Positions 9,201-18,144 of a DNA stretch of 34,763 nt are shown here, piece by piece. The stretch's first letter is position 1, and the number at the start of each line of letters is the position of its first letter. Below the pieces are notes generated by a model. It saw only the letters and a list, made by a program, of their open reading frames with translations. It did not search any database and was not told where the DNA came from. The DNA comes from an uncultured Endomicrobiia bacterium (GTDB taxonomy: Bacteria; Elusimicrobiota; Endomicrobiia; Endomicrobiales; Endomicrobiaceae): NCBI GenBank assembly GCA_905234925.1, contig CAJOJJ010000004.1, forward strand, positions 9,717-44,479, read 5' to 3'. Position numbers and translations under genes: made by a program.

Positions 9201-10195
9201 TTTACTATCCGTATTTCAGTTTCAAGTTCTATATTATATTTTTCAAAAACTTTCTTTTTTACATACTCTATAAGTGCCAGCATATCTTTTGCTGTCCCTT
9301 TATTTTTATTAATGAAAAAATTTGCATGTTTAGATGATATTTCTATTTCACCGATGTTATAATTTTTCAGATTTAGGCTATCTATTAATCGTCCTGCGGA
9401 ATCGTTTTTAGGATTTTTAAATACGCACCCTGCATTTTTAACACCTGCAGGCTGAGTATTCTTTCGTTTTTCAAGTTCTTGTGAAATATTTATTAGAATA
9501 TCATTTTTATCAGCATTTTTCAACTTAAAAAAAGCTCTTGTTATTACACAATTTTCAAGTCCGCTTTTTCTATACTCAAAATTTATATCTTTTCTGTCTA
9601 AAATTTTCTTATTCCCGTCGAAATCTATAATTTCTATCTTTATCAAATTGTCGGATATAGAACATTCTTTCACACCTGCATTACCGAATATTGCTCCGCC
9701 AATTGTCCCGGGAATACCTGCAAGATGTTCAAAACCGCTTAAGCCCTGCTCTGCAGTCTGTTTTACAACCGCCGGCAAACTTGCCGCTGACGAAACAGAT
9801 ATTTTTTCTGTCGTCATTGCGAGCTCGTCAGAGCGTGGCAATCCGGCGTCTTTGCCGTTGCAAATCTTCCAATCCTCTAATCTTCCAATATTCTTAAAAT
9901 TGTTGTTCTGCGATAATTTTATTACTATCCCCTTAAAACCCTCATCGGGAAAAAGTATATTCGTCCCCCCGCCGAGAATAAAAAACTTAAATTTGTTTTC
10001 TTTTATAAACTTCAGCAAGAAAATTAACTTTTCTTCCGTGTCAACTTCAACAAAAAAAGAGGCATCCCCGCCGATACCAAGCGAAGTATGTTTTGATAAC
10101 GGTTCATTAATTTTATATTTGAAATTTCCGAACGATAGAAAATTTGCTATATCAGGTTTAATAGTTTTTCTCCCTGTTACCGAATATTTTTCTAT
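9197..10195 (-). CDS. murB: UDP-N-acetylenolpyruvoylglucosamine reductase; non-canonical start and in-frame repeat insertion
   Basis: GGGTNILFPDEGF, AGIPGTIGGAIFGNAG, and C-terminal CVFKNP...AGRLID. The listed ORF starts at TTG 10018, but the same frame stays open to 10204 and encodes ...KYKINEPLSKHTSLGIGGDASFFVEVDTEEKL, the conserved FAD-domain N-terminus, with no ATG/GTG/TTG. The start given (ATA at 10195) is a guess. Confidence 0.88.
   Translation of the reverse strand: MEKYSVTGRKTIKPDIANFLSFGNFKYKINEPLSKHTSLGIGGDASFFVEVDTEEKLIFLLKFIKENKFKFFILGGGTNILFPDEGFKGIVIKLSQNNNFKNIGRLEDWKICNGKDAGLPRSDELAMTTEKISVSSAASLPAVVKQTAEQGLSGFEHLAGIPGTIGGAIFGNAGVKECSISDNLIKIEIIDFDGNKKILDRKDINFEYRKSGLENCVITRAFFKLKNADKNDILINISQELEKRKNTQPAGVKNAGCVFKNPKNDSAGRLIDSLNLKNYNIGEIEISSKHANFFINKNKGTAKDMLALIEYVKKKVFEKYNIELETEIRIVK
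9812..9893. repeat. Intergenic-type repeat modules embedded in frame in murB
   Basis: GTCATTGCGAG..GCGTGGCAATCCGGCGTC plus CTTCCAATCCTCTAATCTTCCAA; both recur in non-coding DNA or gene edges (34631-34678; 13022-13070; 13708-13740). Confidence 0.8.
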
Positions 10196-11331
10196 AAAAT
10201 AAATTCAAAAAAATTATCTTTTGAAACAACCTTAAATTCAGAATCAGGATATGCATCTATCCAAGTAGACGGAACTTTATATTTTTTATTATGCGTATTG
10301 TATTTAAACTCATAAGCATAAAGTTTTTGTTCTTTTTCCTCTACATAATCAATTTCAACATTGGTATATGTTCGCCAAAAATATCCGTTAGCTCTTAAAT
10401 TGTTATAGTCAATATATTTTTTTCTTTCACTTATAAGAAAATTTTCCCATACCTTACCTACATCATCTCTCAGTTTTAAATTATTAAAATTATTTATCAA
10501 TACATTTCTTATACCGTTATCATAAAAATATATTTTATCCATTTTTGTTACTTCTTTTCTTAAATTTTTACTATATCCCGATAACCTGAAAACGATAAAA
10601 GCCTGCTCTAATATTGAAATATATTTTTCCACGGTTGCTTTATTCATTGACAACTGTGTCGCAAGTTCCGACATTGAAACTTCACTGCCAACCTGAAAAG
10701 CTAAAAGTTGTAACAAATCTTCAACTTTATTTATATTTTTTATCGATTCCAAATTTAATATGTCCTTATAGATGTAAGACTGTGTCAACTCTTTTAAATT
10801 TCTGTATTTATATTCCAAATTCTGCTGATTAAAAACATCAGGATATAAACCATATACTAAAATATTATCCAACATTGATTCTAAATCAATTTTTGAAAAA
10901 TAATTTTTTAGTTCGCACAAAGCCAATGGATAAAGTTTGAAAGAAATATTTCTTCCGGTTAATGGTTCTTTTGTTTTGTTTGCCAAATCAAAAGAAGATG
11001 AGCCTGTAACTATTATTTTTAAATTTGGTATTTGATCGTGCATTATTTTTAAATTAAGACCTATGTCGGGAACCCTTTGTGCTTCATCAATAAAAATTAT
11101 ATTTGAGTCTCCAATAAGCTCTTTTAATTTAATAGAATCTTGTGAGGATAAAATGTCTCTGAATCTTTTTTCATCGGCAGATATTTCTAAAATTTTTTTA
11201 TCAGTGTATTTTTGTAAAATATCCCTGGACAAGGTTGTTTTGCCAACTTGCCTCGGTCCATAAATAATTATTATTTTATCTAAATTTAGTGTTTCAATAA
11301 TTGATTGTTTTAATGTTCTTGTTATCTTCAT
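10192..11331 (-). CDS. AAA family ATPase with DUF4143-like C-terminal domain
   Basis: IIYGPRQVGKTTLSRDIL Walker A, IIFIDEAQRV Walker B, VTGSSSFDL, GRNISFKLYPLALCEL, C-terminal EIDYVEEKEQKLYAYEFKYN. Confidence 0.9.
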   Translation of the reverse strand: MKITRTLKQSIIETLNLDKIIIIYGPRQVGKTTLSRDILQKYTDKKILEISADEKRFRDILSSQDSIKLKELIGDSNIIFIDEAQRVPDIGLNLKIMHDQIPNLKIIVTGSSSFDLANKTKEPLTGRNISFKLYPLALCELKNYFSKIDLESMLDNILVYGLYPDVFNQQNLEYKYRNLKELTQSYIYKDILNLESIKNINKVEDLLQLLAFQVGSEVSMSELATQLSMNKATVEKYISILEQAFIVFRLSGYSKNLRKEVTKMDKIYFYDNGIRNVLINNFNNLKLRDDVGKVWENFLISERKKYIDYNNLRANGYFWRTYTNVEIDYVEEKEQKLYAYEFKYNTHNKKYKVPSTWIDAYPDSEFKVVSKDNFFEFIL

Positions 11332-11334
11332 ACA

Positions 11335-11364
11335 TATATAATATATTAAATTAGGCTATTTGTC
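11335..11364 (-). promoter_or_regulatory. Consensus promoter for the first ATPase, apparently leaderless
   Basis: Minus strand TTGACA-N17-TATTAT-ATATGT-ATG; expected TSS falls about at the ATG. Overlaps inverted repeat AAATTAGGCTA/TAGCCTAATTT. Confidence 0.7.
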
Positions 11365-11555
11365 AAGCCCGAATTCGATATAATTCGGACTTACACAGTA
11401 GCCTAATTTGATTTAATTTGGTATTATTAATACTTAGTTTACTCACAAAATGCGAAAAAATTAGAAAATAATTTAGCATATATTACAGAAAATGAGGAAA
11501 TTCGAAAAATATCACATATGTGTATTAACTTTTCTATCGAAAGCTCGTATACATA

Positions 11556-12929
11556 CTACATTTTTTCTAACGAATATTCAAAAAATTTTAACAGTTCTTC
11601 GCCCTGTTGCCAAACGTTGCCGGCACCGAGAGTCAGTAAAATATCATTTTCTTTTAATATTTTTGAAACTGACTGTATATCCGTAAATTTAAACACATTA
11701 CACTTATTTTCTTTCGCGGCGTTTATTATCAAATCTGAAGTTACACCCTTTATGGGCTTTTCGCTTGCAGGATAAATATCCATAACATATACAACATCTG
11801 CTTTCTTTAAAGCCTTACCGAATTCTTTGTATAAATTTTGTGTTCTTGTATATCTGTGCGGCTGAAATATTGTCACAAGTCTTTTGTTCGGATAATTGTG
11901 TTTCAATGCCGAAAGAGTGGCAACAACTTCCGTCGGATGATGCCCGTAATCGTCAATAACCGTTATGCCGTTTTTAATACCTTTAATTTCCAATCTTCTT
12001 CCTACTCCGCCGAAATTAGCCAAAGCATTTTTTATGCTGACAAAAGGTATATCAAACTGCATTCCCACACCTATTGCCGCAAGAGAATTTAACACATTGT
12101 GTTCGCCTGGAACTTTTAATACTATTTTCCCTAACTTTTTGCCTTTATAAATAACATTATATTCAGTGTTCCCGTTAACAACGGTAATATCTTTTGCAGT
12201 TATATCGGGCGTTCCGGTAAAACCGTAAGTAATACATTTTCTGGTCGTAAACGGTAAAATTTCTTTTACCAGTTTACTGTCGGTACATACCAAAGCGACA
12301 CCGTAAAACGGCAAACTGTTAATATGTTTAATAAATGCCTGTTTTAAATTATCCATATTCCCGTAATAATCCAGATGATCGTTATCAATATTTGTTACTG
12401 CCGTTATTACGGGAGATAATTTCAAGAAAGATCCGTCGGATTCGTCGGCTTCGGCAATCATATATTCACCTTTACCCAAGCGGGCATTTGTTTTAAGATT
12501 TTTCAGTTTTCCGCCGATTACTATCGTGGGGTCAAAGCCTCCCTCGTCGAGAACCATAGACGTAAGCGATGTTGTGGTAGTTTTGCCGTGCGTTCCTGCA
12601 ATGGTAATGGTATATTTCAATCTTGCAAGTTCCGCAAGCATTTCCACACGAGGAATAATAATAATTTTATTTTTTATTGCTTCTTTTACTTCGGGATTAT
12701 CTTTTGAAATTGCCGTAGATGTAACAACAACATCGACATTTTTGATATTTTCGGCTTTATGTCCGATATAAATTTTTGCGCCAAGTTCTTTTAATCTTTG
12801 AGTAACTTCGGTCTTTTTTATGTCGGAACCTGATACCTGATGTCCTAAATTCAATGCTACTTCGGCAATACCGCTCATACCGGCACCGCCGATACCTACG
12901 AAATGAATTCTTTGTTTACCGTTAAACAC
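11556..12929 (-). CDS. murC: UDP-N-acetylmuramate--L-alanine ligase
   Basis: IHFVGIGGAGMSGIAEV, AGTHGKTTTTSL, IDDYGHHPTEV, FQPHRYTRT. GTG start with GGAG RBS. Confidence 0.96.
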   Translation of the reverse strand: MFNGKQRIHFVGIGGAGMSGIAEVALNLGHQVSGSDIKKTEVTQRLKELGAKIYIGHKAENIKNVDVVVTSTAISKDNPEVKEAIKNKIIIIPRVEMLAELARLKYTITIAGTHGKTTTTSLTSMVLDEGGFDPTIVIGGKLKNLKTNARLGKGEYMIAEADESDGSFLKLSPVITAVTNIDNDHLDYYGNMDNLKQAFIKHINSLPFYGVALVCTDSKLVKEILPFTTRKCITYGFTGTPDITAKDITVVNGNTEYNVIYKGKKLGKIVLKVPGEHNVLNSLAAIGVGMQFDIPFVSIKNALANFGGVGRRLEIKGIKNGITVIDDYGHHPTEVVATLSALKHNYPNKRLVTIFQPHRYTRTQNLYKEFGKALKKADVVYVMDIYPASEKPIKGVTSDLIINAAKENKCNVFKFTDIQSVSKILKENDILLTLGAGNVWQQGEELLKFFEYSLEKM

Positions 12930-13072
12930 GATTACTCCAATTTATAATTTATAATTTACAATTTATAATTAAAAATACCTTTTTGCTTCCGACCTTCCGA
13001 CCATCTGACCTTCTGAGATTCTGCCGTTTCCATACTTCTACTCTTCTAATCCTCTAATCTTCCAAAAAGTTG

Positions 13073-13525
13073 CTACTGCAATTTTTTCTTCTCGTCTTCT
13101 TTTTTCTTTTTCAAATATTTCAAATAATCGGAGAAAGGAACAATATGTCTTCCTCTTTCATTCGTATAAGAAACATATGCACCATAAGTCTTGGTCAGTT
13201 CTATTTTTTCAAGATTATCCGAAACTTGGTCATCAAACCAAGCGGATATAATAACGGTATCTTTTATATTTTTCGAATTTACATAAGTTAAAAGTTCCGT
13301 TTTTAAAATTTTGTTCAATTCACTTAAAACAGGAACGGAATCTTTAAAAACTACATACATTATGACAGGGTATTTTTTGTCATACTGTTTTATTTGAATA
13401 TTATATTCTTCTTTTTCGATAACTTTTACGGGAACATTCTGATTACTTTGCTCCGCAAAACAAATGCAGGGTAAAGCAAATAAAATTGCTAAAATTGATA
13501 TAACAAAATACTTTTTTATACACAT
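13073..13525 (-). CDS. Secreted/periplasmic protein of unknown function (signal peptide)
   Basis: MCIKKYFVISILAILFALPCICFAEQ signal sequence; no recognised domain. Confidence 0.7.
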   Translation of the reverse strand: MCIKKYFVISILAILFALPCICFAEQSNQNVPVKVIEKEEYNIQIKQYDKKYPVIMYVVFKDSVPVLSELNKILKTELLTYVNSKNIKDTVIISAWFDDQVSDNLEKIELTKTYGAYVSYTNERGRHIVPFSDYLKYLKKKKEDEKKKLQ

Positions 13526-13587
13526 TTTTCTATACCTCTAAAATCACGAAATAATTTTTCAGCTGAGAAGCTGAGAAAGCTGAGAAC

Positions 13588-13606
13588 GAAGTTGCCTTGC
13601 AACTTC
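13588..13606. repeat. Triloop palindrome flanked by AGCTGA modules
   Basis: GAAGTTGC-CTT-GCAACTTC between AGCTGAGAAGCTGAGA and TTAGCTGAGAG. Confidence 0.8.
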
Positions 13607-13720
13607 TTAGCTGAGAGTTTAAAGTATTTTATGACATAGATTCCCGCCAAAATGCGACGCGGGAATGACAAACTAACGACCATTTATAATGTACAATGTC
13701 GTTTCCAATCTTCTACTCTT

Positions 13721-14239
13721 TTAATCCTCTAATCTTCCAAAAAATTGCTCCGCAATTTTTTCTGCAACTTCCTCGGGAGTTATATTTTCCGTATTTATTG
13801 CAAAGTCACACTGTTCATATGCTTTTTTTCTTTGGGCAAGCAGTTTCACTATTTGCTCAAAAGGGTTTGTCATTTTTTTTATCAAAGGTCTTGTATCATC
13901 CTGTCCGAGCCTTTTAAGAATATGGTCTGCAGATGCATACAAATTAAAAATTACACCGTTTTTTCCAAGATTTTCAATATTTCTCGGATCAACTGCCGCA
14001 CCGCCGCCGCATGAAATAACGCTATCATTCATTCTCGATATCAATGCAATAGTCTGCACTTCAAATTCTCTGAATTTCGGTTCGCCAATATTTTTAAATA
14101 TCTCGCTTATCGTCGCACCAAGCTTTTCTTCTATTATCGCATCGGTATCAACGAACTCTCTATTTAATTTTTTTGCAAGTATTTTACCGACGGTAGTCTT
14201 CCCCGTTCCCATAAAACCCGTAAGAACAATATTTTTCAT
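13721..14239 (-). CDS. aroK: Shikimate kinase
   Basis: IVLTGFMGTGKTTVGKILAKKL, FVDTDAIIE, SCGGGAAV, RPLI. C-terminal codons built from repeat modules. Confidence 0.95.
   Translation of the reverse strand: MKNIVLTGFMGTGKTTVGKILAKKLNREFVDTDAIIEEKLGATISEIFKNIGEPKFREFEVQTIALISRMNDSVISCGGGAAVDPRNIENLGKNGVIFNLYASADHILKRLGQDDTRPLIKKMTNPFEQIVKLLAQRKKAYEQCDFAINTENITPEEVAEKIAEQFFGRLED
13739..13761. repeat. Triloop palindrome inside the aroK 3' coding end
   Basis: AAAAAATTGC-TCC-GCAATTTTTT, translated as KIAEQFF. Confidence 0.85.
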
Positions 14240-15396
14240 TATATTTTTTGTATCCTTGAAATATAATTTTTGTAATTTACTTTCATATCTTTTATGCAGT
14301 CTCCGCCGAACTTTTCTATCATGGCATTTGCCAATTCATAAGCAACGGCAGCCTCGCCCACAATACCTGCTGCGGGAACTGCACAAACATCACTTCTGAC
14401 TGCTTCGGCTTTTTCGGCTTTTTTGGTTTTAATATTAACTGATTTTAACGGTCTTACAAGAGATGGTATCGGCTTCATGGTACAGCTGATTTCAATATTT
14501 TCTCCGTTAGTCATTCCGCCTTCCGTTCCGCCCGCTCTGTTTGTCGTTCTGTAAAAACCTCTTTTGCTCGAATAGAAAATTTCATCATGCGCATCGGAAC
14601 CTGATACTTCGGCAAACTTAGTACCGATACCCACTTCAACAGCCTTTACTGCCTGTATCGACATTAAACTCTGCGCCAGTTTACCGTCGAGTTTTTTATC
14701 CCATTGTGTATGGCTTCCTAAACCTGCCGGAATATTTTCGGCTATTATACGAAACTTCCCGCCGAGAGTATCTCCTTTGGCTGTTGTCTTTTTTATCAAC
14801 TGAATCATTTTTTCTTCGGCATTTTTATCCGGACATCTTACCTGAGATTTTTCTGCAAAAGTTTGAATTTTTGATTTGTTTATATTTGATATTTTTGCCG
14901 AAACAGAACCTATAGTTTCGACATAAGAATAAATATTTATTCCGAACTCTTTTAACAAAGCTTTACATACTGCACCGACGGCAACTCTTGCAGCAGTTTC
15001 TCTTGCCGAAGCTCTTTCCAAAATATCTCTGAAATCGGAAGAACCGTATTTCATTAAACCTGCCAAATCCGCATGACCGGGACGGGGTCTGTTTAAAGAG
15101 TTATCTTTTTTATCCAATTCAGTAGGCGACATTATTGTAGTCCAATTTTCCCAATCTTTATTTTTTATCATTAATGTTATGGGAGAACTCATTGTATATT
15201 TGTGACGAACACCGGACAAAATATTAACTTTATCCGTCTCGATATTCATTCTCTGTCCTCTGCCGTATCCTTGCTGTCTTCTTGCAAGATCAGCATTTAT
15301 ATCTTCAATATTTATTGTTAATCCTGCAGGAATACCCTCAAGTATTGCGACAAGGGCTTGTCCGTGTGATTCCCCTGCCGTTGAAAATCTTAACAT
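14239..15396 (-). CDS. aroC: Chorismate synthase
   Basis: MLRFSTAGESHGQALVAILEGIPAGL, RPGHADLAG, GGMTNGENI. Start trimmed from 15432 to the ATG at 15396 with AGAGGT RBS. Confidence 0.96.
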   Translation of the reverse strand: MLRFSTAGESHGQALVAILEGIPAGLTINIEDINADLARRQQGYGRGQRMNIETDKVNILSGVRHKYTMSSPITLMIKNKDWENWTTIMSPTELDKKDNSLNRPRPGHADLAGLMKYGSSDFRDILERASARETAARVAVGAVCKALLKEFGINIYSYVETIGSVSAKISNINKSKIQTFAEKSQVRCPDKNAEEKMIQLIKKTTAKGDTLGGKFRIIAENIPAGLGSHTQWDKKLDGKLAQSLMSIQAVKAVEVGIGTKFAEVSGSDAHDEIFYSSKRGFYRTTNRAGGTEGGMTNGENIEISCTMKPIPSLVRPLKSVNIKTKKAEKAEAVRSDVCAVPAAGIVGEAAVAYELANAMIEKFGGDCIKDMKVNYKNYISRIQKI

Positions 15397-15422
15397 ATTT
15401 ACCTCTTTTAAATATTTATAAC

Positions 15423-15538
15423 GACCGCACATTTTGGACTACGTCATTGCATTTGGCTCCCTTATGTGCCCGCCGCTCCGCTATACTTCAGCACACCGTA
15501 CTCGCCAAATGCTTCGGCTTGTCTCAAACTTTGCGGTC
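15423..15538 (-). repeat. Two-stem structured element, copy C
   Basis: Outer stem GACCGCA/TGCGGTC; inner stem GCATTTGGC/GCCAAATGC; GTGTGC..GGCACATAAG and GTAGTCCAAAAT (minus strand). Confidence 0.75.
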
Positions 15539-15577
15539 TTGGAAAGCAGTGAAACAGCTACGCGATTTATATTTATC

Positions 15578-15606
15578 TTGACTTTTTTATGTTTTTAAGT
15601 TATACT
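15578..15606 (+). promoter_or_regulatory. Consensus sigma70-like promoter pointing against the local genes
   Basis: TTGACT-N17-TATACT on the + strand. Confidence 0.75.
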
Positions 15607-15612
15607 ATCAGC

Positions 15613-15667
15613 AAGCTTCAAAGCCCCGCTGTTTGTAACGGCGGTAACGTTTTGAAGCTTTTATTTT
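15613..15667 (+). ncRNA. Candidate ~55-nt small RNA: a hairpin with U-rich tail right after the promoter
   Basis: AAGCTTCAAA gcc CCGCTGTT-TGT-AACGGCGG taacg TTTGAAGCTT TTATTTT; expected TSS at 15613. Confidence 0.5.
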
Positions 15668-15731
15668 CGTCAAGGTCGTAAAATAAATTACCTCTATCAT
15701 CTTTGAATACAGATAATATTTTTTTCATTTT

Positions 15732-17102
15732 TTATCTTATTTCTCTGATGGCGCTACCGACGTTTGTTACGCCGACAATTTGTATATTTCCTTTATAATC
15801 CAAACTTCTTAAATTGCTTTTAGGAACAATAGCTTTTTCAAAACCGAGCTTTTCGGCTTCCTGCAATCTTTCTCTTATTTGGCTGACAGCTCTTACTTCC
15901 CCCGCCAAACCTACCTCGCCGAAAACTACCGTCTTTGCAGGGCAGATACTGCCGTAATTTGCACTTGCTATTGCACAGGCTATCGCCAAATCCGTTGCCG
16001 TTTCTTTTATCTTTATACCGCCGACAACATTTATGAATACATCCTGATTGTCCAGCGGAATACCTATTCTTTTTTCAAGTACGGCAATAATTATTATTAC
16101 TCGGTTCAAGTCATAACCCGTTACCATTCTTCTGGGTAACCCGAAATTCGTCCTTGCAACAAGCGACTGAATTTCTATCAAAAGAGGTCTTGTTCCCTCG
16201 ACGGATGTTGTTATAACATTTCCTGCAACATTGTTTGAATTTTCACTGATAAAAAGCTGTGACGGATTTTTTATTTCAGCAAGTCCGTTATCTTTCATCT
16301 CGAAAATTCCCACTTCATTTGTCGGACCGAACCTGTTTTTGTATGCTCTTAAAATCCTGTATATCTGCTGTTTTTCGTTTTCAAAATATAAAACGGTATC
16401 GACAATATGTTCCAAAATTCTCGGTCCTGCCAAATCGCCGTCTTTTGTAACATGTCCTAAAATAAATACCGTTATATGTCCGGATTTTGCTATTCTTAAA
16501 AGCTCTGCGGAGCATTCCCTTACCTGGCTTACCGAGCCGGGTGCAGCGGAAAGTTCAGGATGATATGTAGTCTGAATTGAATCTATAATTAAAAACTGCG
16601 GTTTAGTGTTATTTACTGCAGAAACTATATTTTCAAGGTTTGTTTCCGATGCTAAAAAAATATTATCTTTATTTACATTTAACCTTTCCGCACGGGATTT
16701 TACCTGAGATAAAGATTCCTCGCCTGAAATGTATAAAACCGTGCCGACTTTTGACAATGCACCGGAAATCTGCATCATCAAAGTGGATTTTCCTATTCCA
16801 GGAGCTCCGCCCAAAAGCGTAAGCGAGCCGGGGACAATTCCCCCGCCTATCATATTGTCAAATTCGGAAATACTCGTTTTTATTCTTTTAAAACTTTTAA
16901 CCGCAACATCGTTAAGCGCAAAAGTCCCTGAAGAAAAACCCGTCAACTGACCTGTAGCTTTTGCGGATATAGATTTATCCCTGTCGTCGATTTGCTCGAC
17001 GAATGTATTCCATTTATAGCAACCGGGACACTTTCCAAGCCATTTGGGAGATTCGTACCCGCAATTGTTACAGACAAATATTGTTTTAGATTTTTTAGCC
17101 AT
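15732..17102 (-). CDS. radA: DNA repair protein RadA
   Basis: Zinc finger CNNCGYESPKWLGKCPGC, Walker A GGAPGIGKSTL, KNRFG motif, Lon-like C-terminus. Confidence 0.97.
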   Translation of the reverse strand: MAKKSKTIFVCNNCGYESPKWLGKCPGCYKWNTFVEQIDDRDKSISAKATGQLTGFSSGTFALNDVAVKSFKRIKTSISEFDNMIGGGIVPGSLTLLGGAPGIGKSTLMMQISGALSKVGTVLYISGEESLSQVKSRAERLNVNKDNIFLASETNLENIVSAVNNTKPQFLIIDSIQTTYHPELSAAPGSVSQVRECSAELLRIAKSGHITVFILGHVTKDGDLAGPRILEHIVDTVLYFENEKQQIYRILRAYKNRFGPTNEVGIFEMKDNGLAEIKNPSQLFISENSNNVAGNVITTSVEGTRPLLIEIQSLVARTNFGLPRRMVTGYDLNRVIIIIAVLEKRIGIPLDNQDVFINVVGGIKIKETATDLAIACAIASANYGSICPAKTVVFGEVGLAGEVRAVSQIRERLQEAEKLGFEKAIVPKSNLRSLDYKGNIQIVGVTNVGSAIREIR

Positions 17103-17281
17103 AATACCTTTATTGCGACATTATCTTTTGAATTTTTACTGCGTTGAAAATCACAATTTATATTCTTGTAATTTTCAAATTGTATTTCTTGTAAAAATAT
17201 ACAAATCTTATAATAACGAGAATTATTTTACAAAATTTTTAAAGAAATGCGAAGTATTTTTTTACTATATTAAAGACAAGA

Positions 17282-17315
17282 AAAGCAACCGTGGTATAAT
17301 ATCAACAGTTGCTTT
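17282..17315 (-). terminator. Terminator hairpin downstream of the first pilin gene
   Basis: Minus strand AAAGCAAC...GTTGCTTTTCTT. Confidence 0.6.
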
Positions 17316-17325
17316 GTTATGAAAC

Positions 17326-17351
17326 GGAATTGTTGCTATGTGACAATCCCC
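17326..17351 (-). other. Pilin 3' UTR hairpin with ACATAGCA loop
   Basis: GGAATTGTTGCTATGTGACAATCCCC; similar element 34026-34050 below another pilin. Confidence 0.5.
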
Positions 17352-17395
17352 AAAAAAACAAATTAATTTCTTATTGAGATTTGAGACAATATATT

Positions 17396-17860
17396 TTAAA
17401 TTTCTCTGTATGTTGCCACTTCTCCATTTCCTTCAAATATATGAGCTCCTAAAGTAACATTATATTGAAGTATCATACTTGCATTACTTTTCCCTATATC
17501 AGCAGCTTTGAAGGCATCACAAACAAAATAATATTTGAATCTACTATCCCCGCCGGAACCATTTACAGCAAAAATTGTAAAATACTTATTTCCTCTTGCA
17601 TCAATATTTAAAACTGCCTCATAATTAGAATATGTTTTACTACTGGTATCAGAGATTTTTAAAAAATTACCATATTCGGAATAATAATTTTTCTGTGCAG
17701 AGAGTATTTGCCCTAAAAGTGCATACCCTTCAGACATCTTCGCCTTATCGACATAACCTCTGTAAATAGGTACTGAAATTACCGACAAAATTATCACTAT
17801 TGCGATAGTGATGACCAACTCTACCAATGTGAAACCTCTACTTCTTTTTAGGATGTTCAT
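17396..17860 (-). CDS. Type IV pilin-like protein, prepilin N-terminus
   Basis: MNILKRSRGFTLVELVITIAIVIILSVISVPIYRGYVDKAKMSEGYALLGQILSAQKNYYSEYG. Confidence 0.92.
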   Translation of the reverse strand: MNILKRSRGFTLVELVITIAIVIILSVISVPIYRGYVDKAKMSEGYALLGQILSAQKNYYSEYGNFLKISDTSSKTYSNYEAVLNIDARGNKYFTIFAVNGSGGDSRFKYYFVCDAFKAADIGKSNASMILQYNVTLGAHIFEGNGEVATYREI

Positions 17861-17946
17861 AGCATTTCTCCTTTTTGTTTTTTAGCTGATAAGTTGAGAA
17901 CGAAAAACTTTGTTTTTCTTAGCTGATAGGCTGATAAGTTTGTTGT

Positions 17947-17969
17947 AAAAATTCACTTTGTGAATTTTT
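17947..17969. repeat. Triloop palindrome
   Basis: AAAAATTCAC-TTT-GTGAATTTTT. Confidence 0.85.
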
Positions 17970-18144
17970 GTTTTAACATAGATTGCGGATCGGAGTCCGC
18001 AATGACAGACACTTAGTGTCCGCAGAGCGGTTGTTATTTGGTTTTCGTTTGTCATTCCGTGCTTGACACGGAATCCATGTTATAAAAGTTCCTTAAACTC
18101 TCAGCTTCTCTGCTTTTCAGCTCTTCAGCTTCTCAGCTGTCTTT

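Noticed and set aside
9648-10202. Long + strand ORF (184 aa) opposite murB, and other antisense ORFs over argG, ddl, radA, mlaD and rpe
   Set aside because: They are shadow ORFs of well-recognised minus-strand genes; low-complexity translations and no family resemblance.
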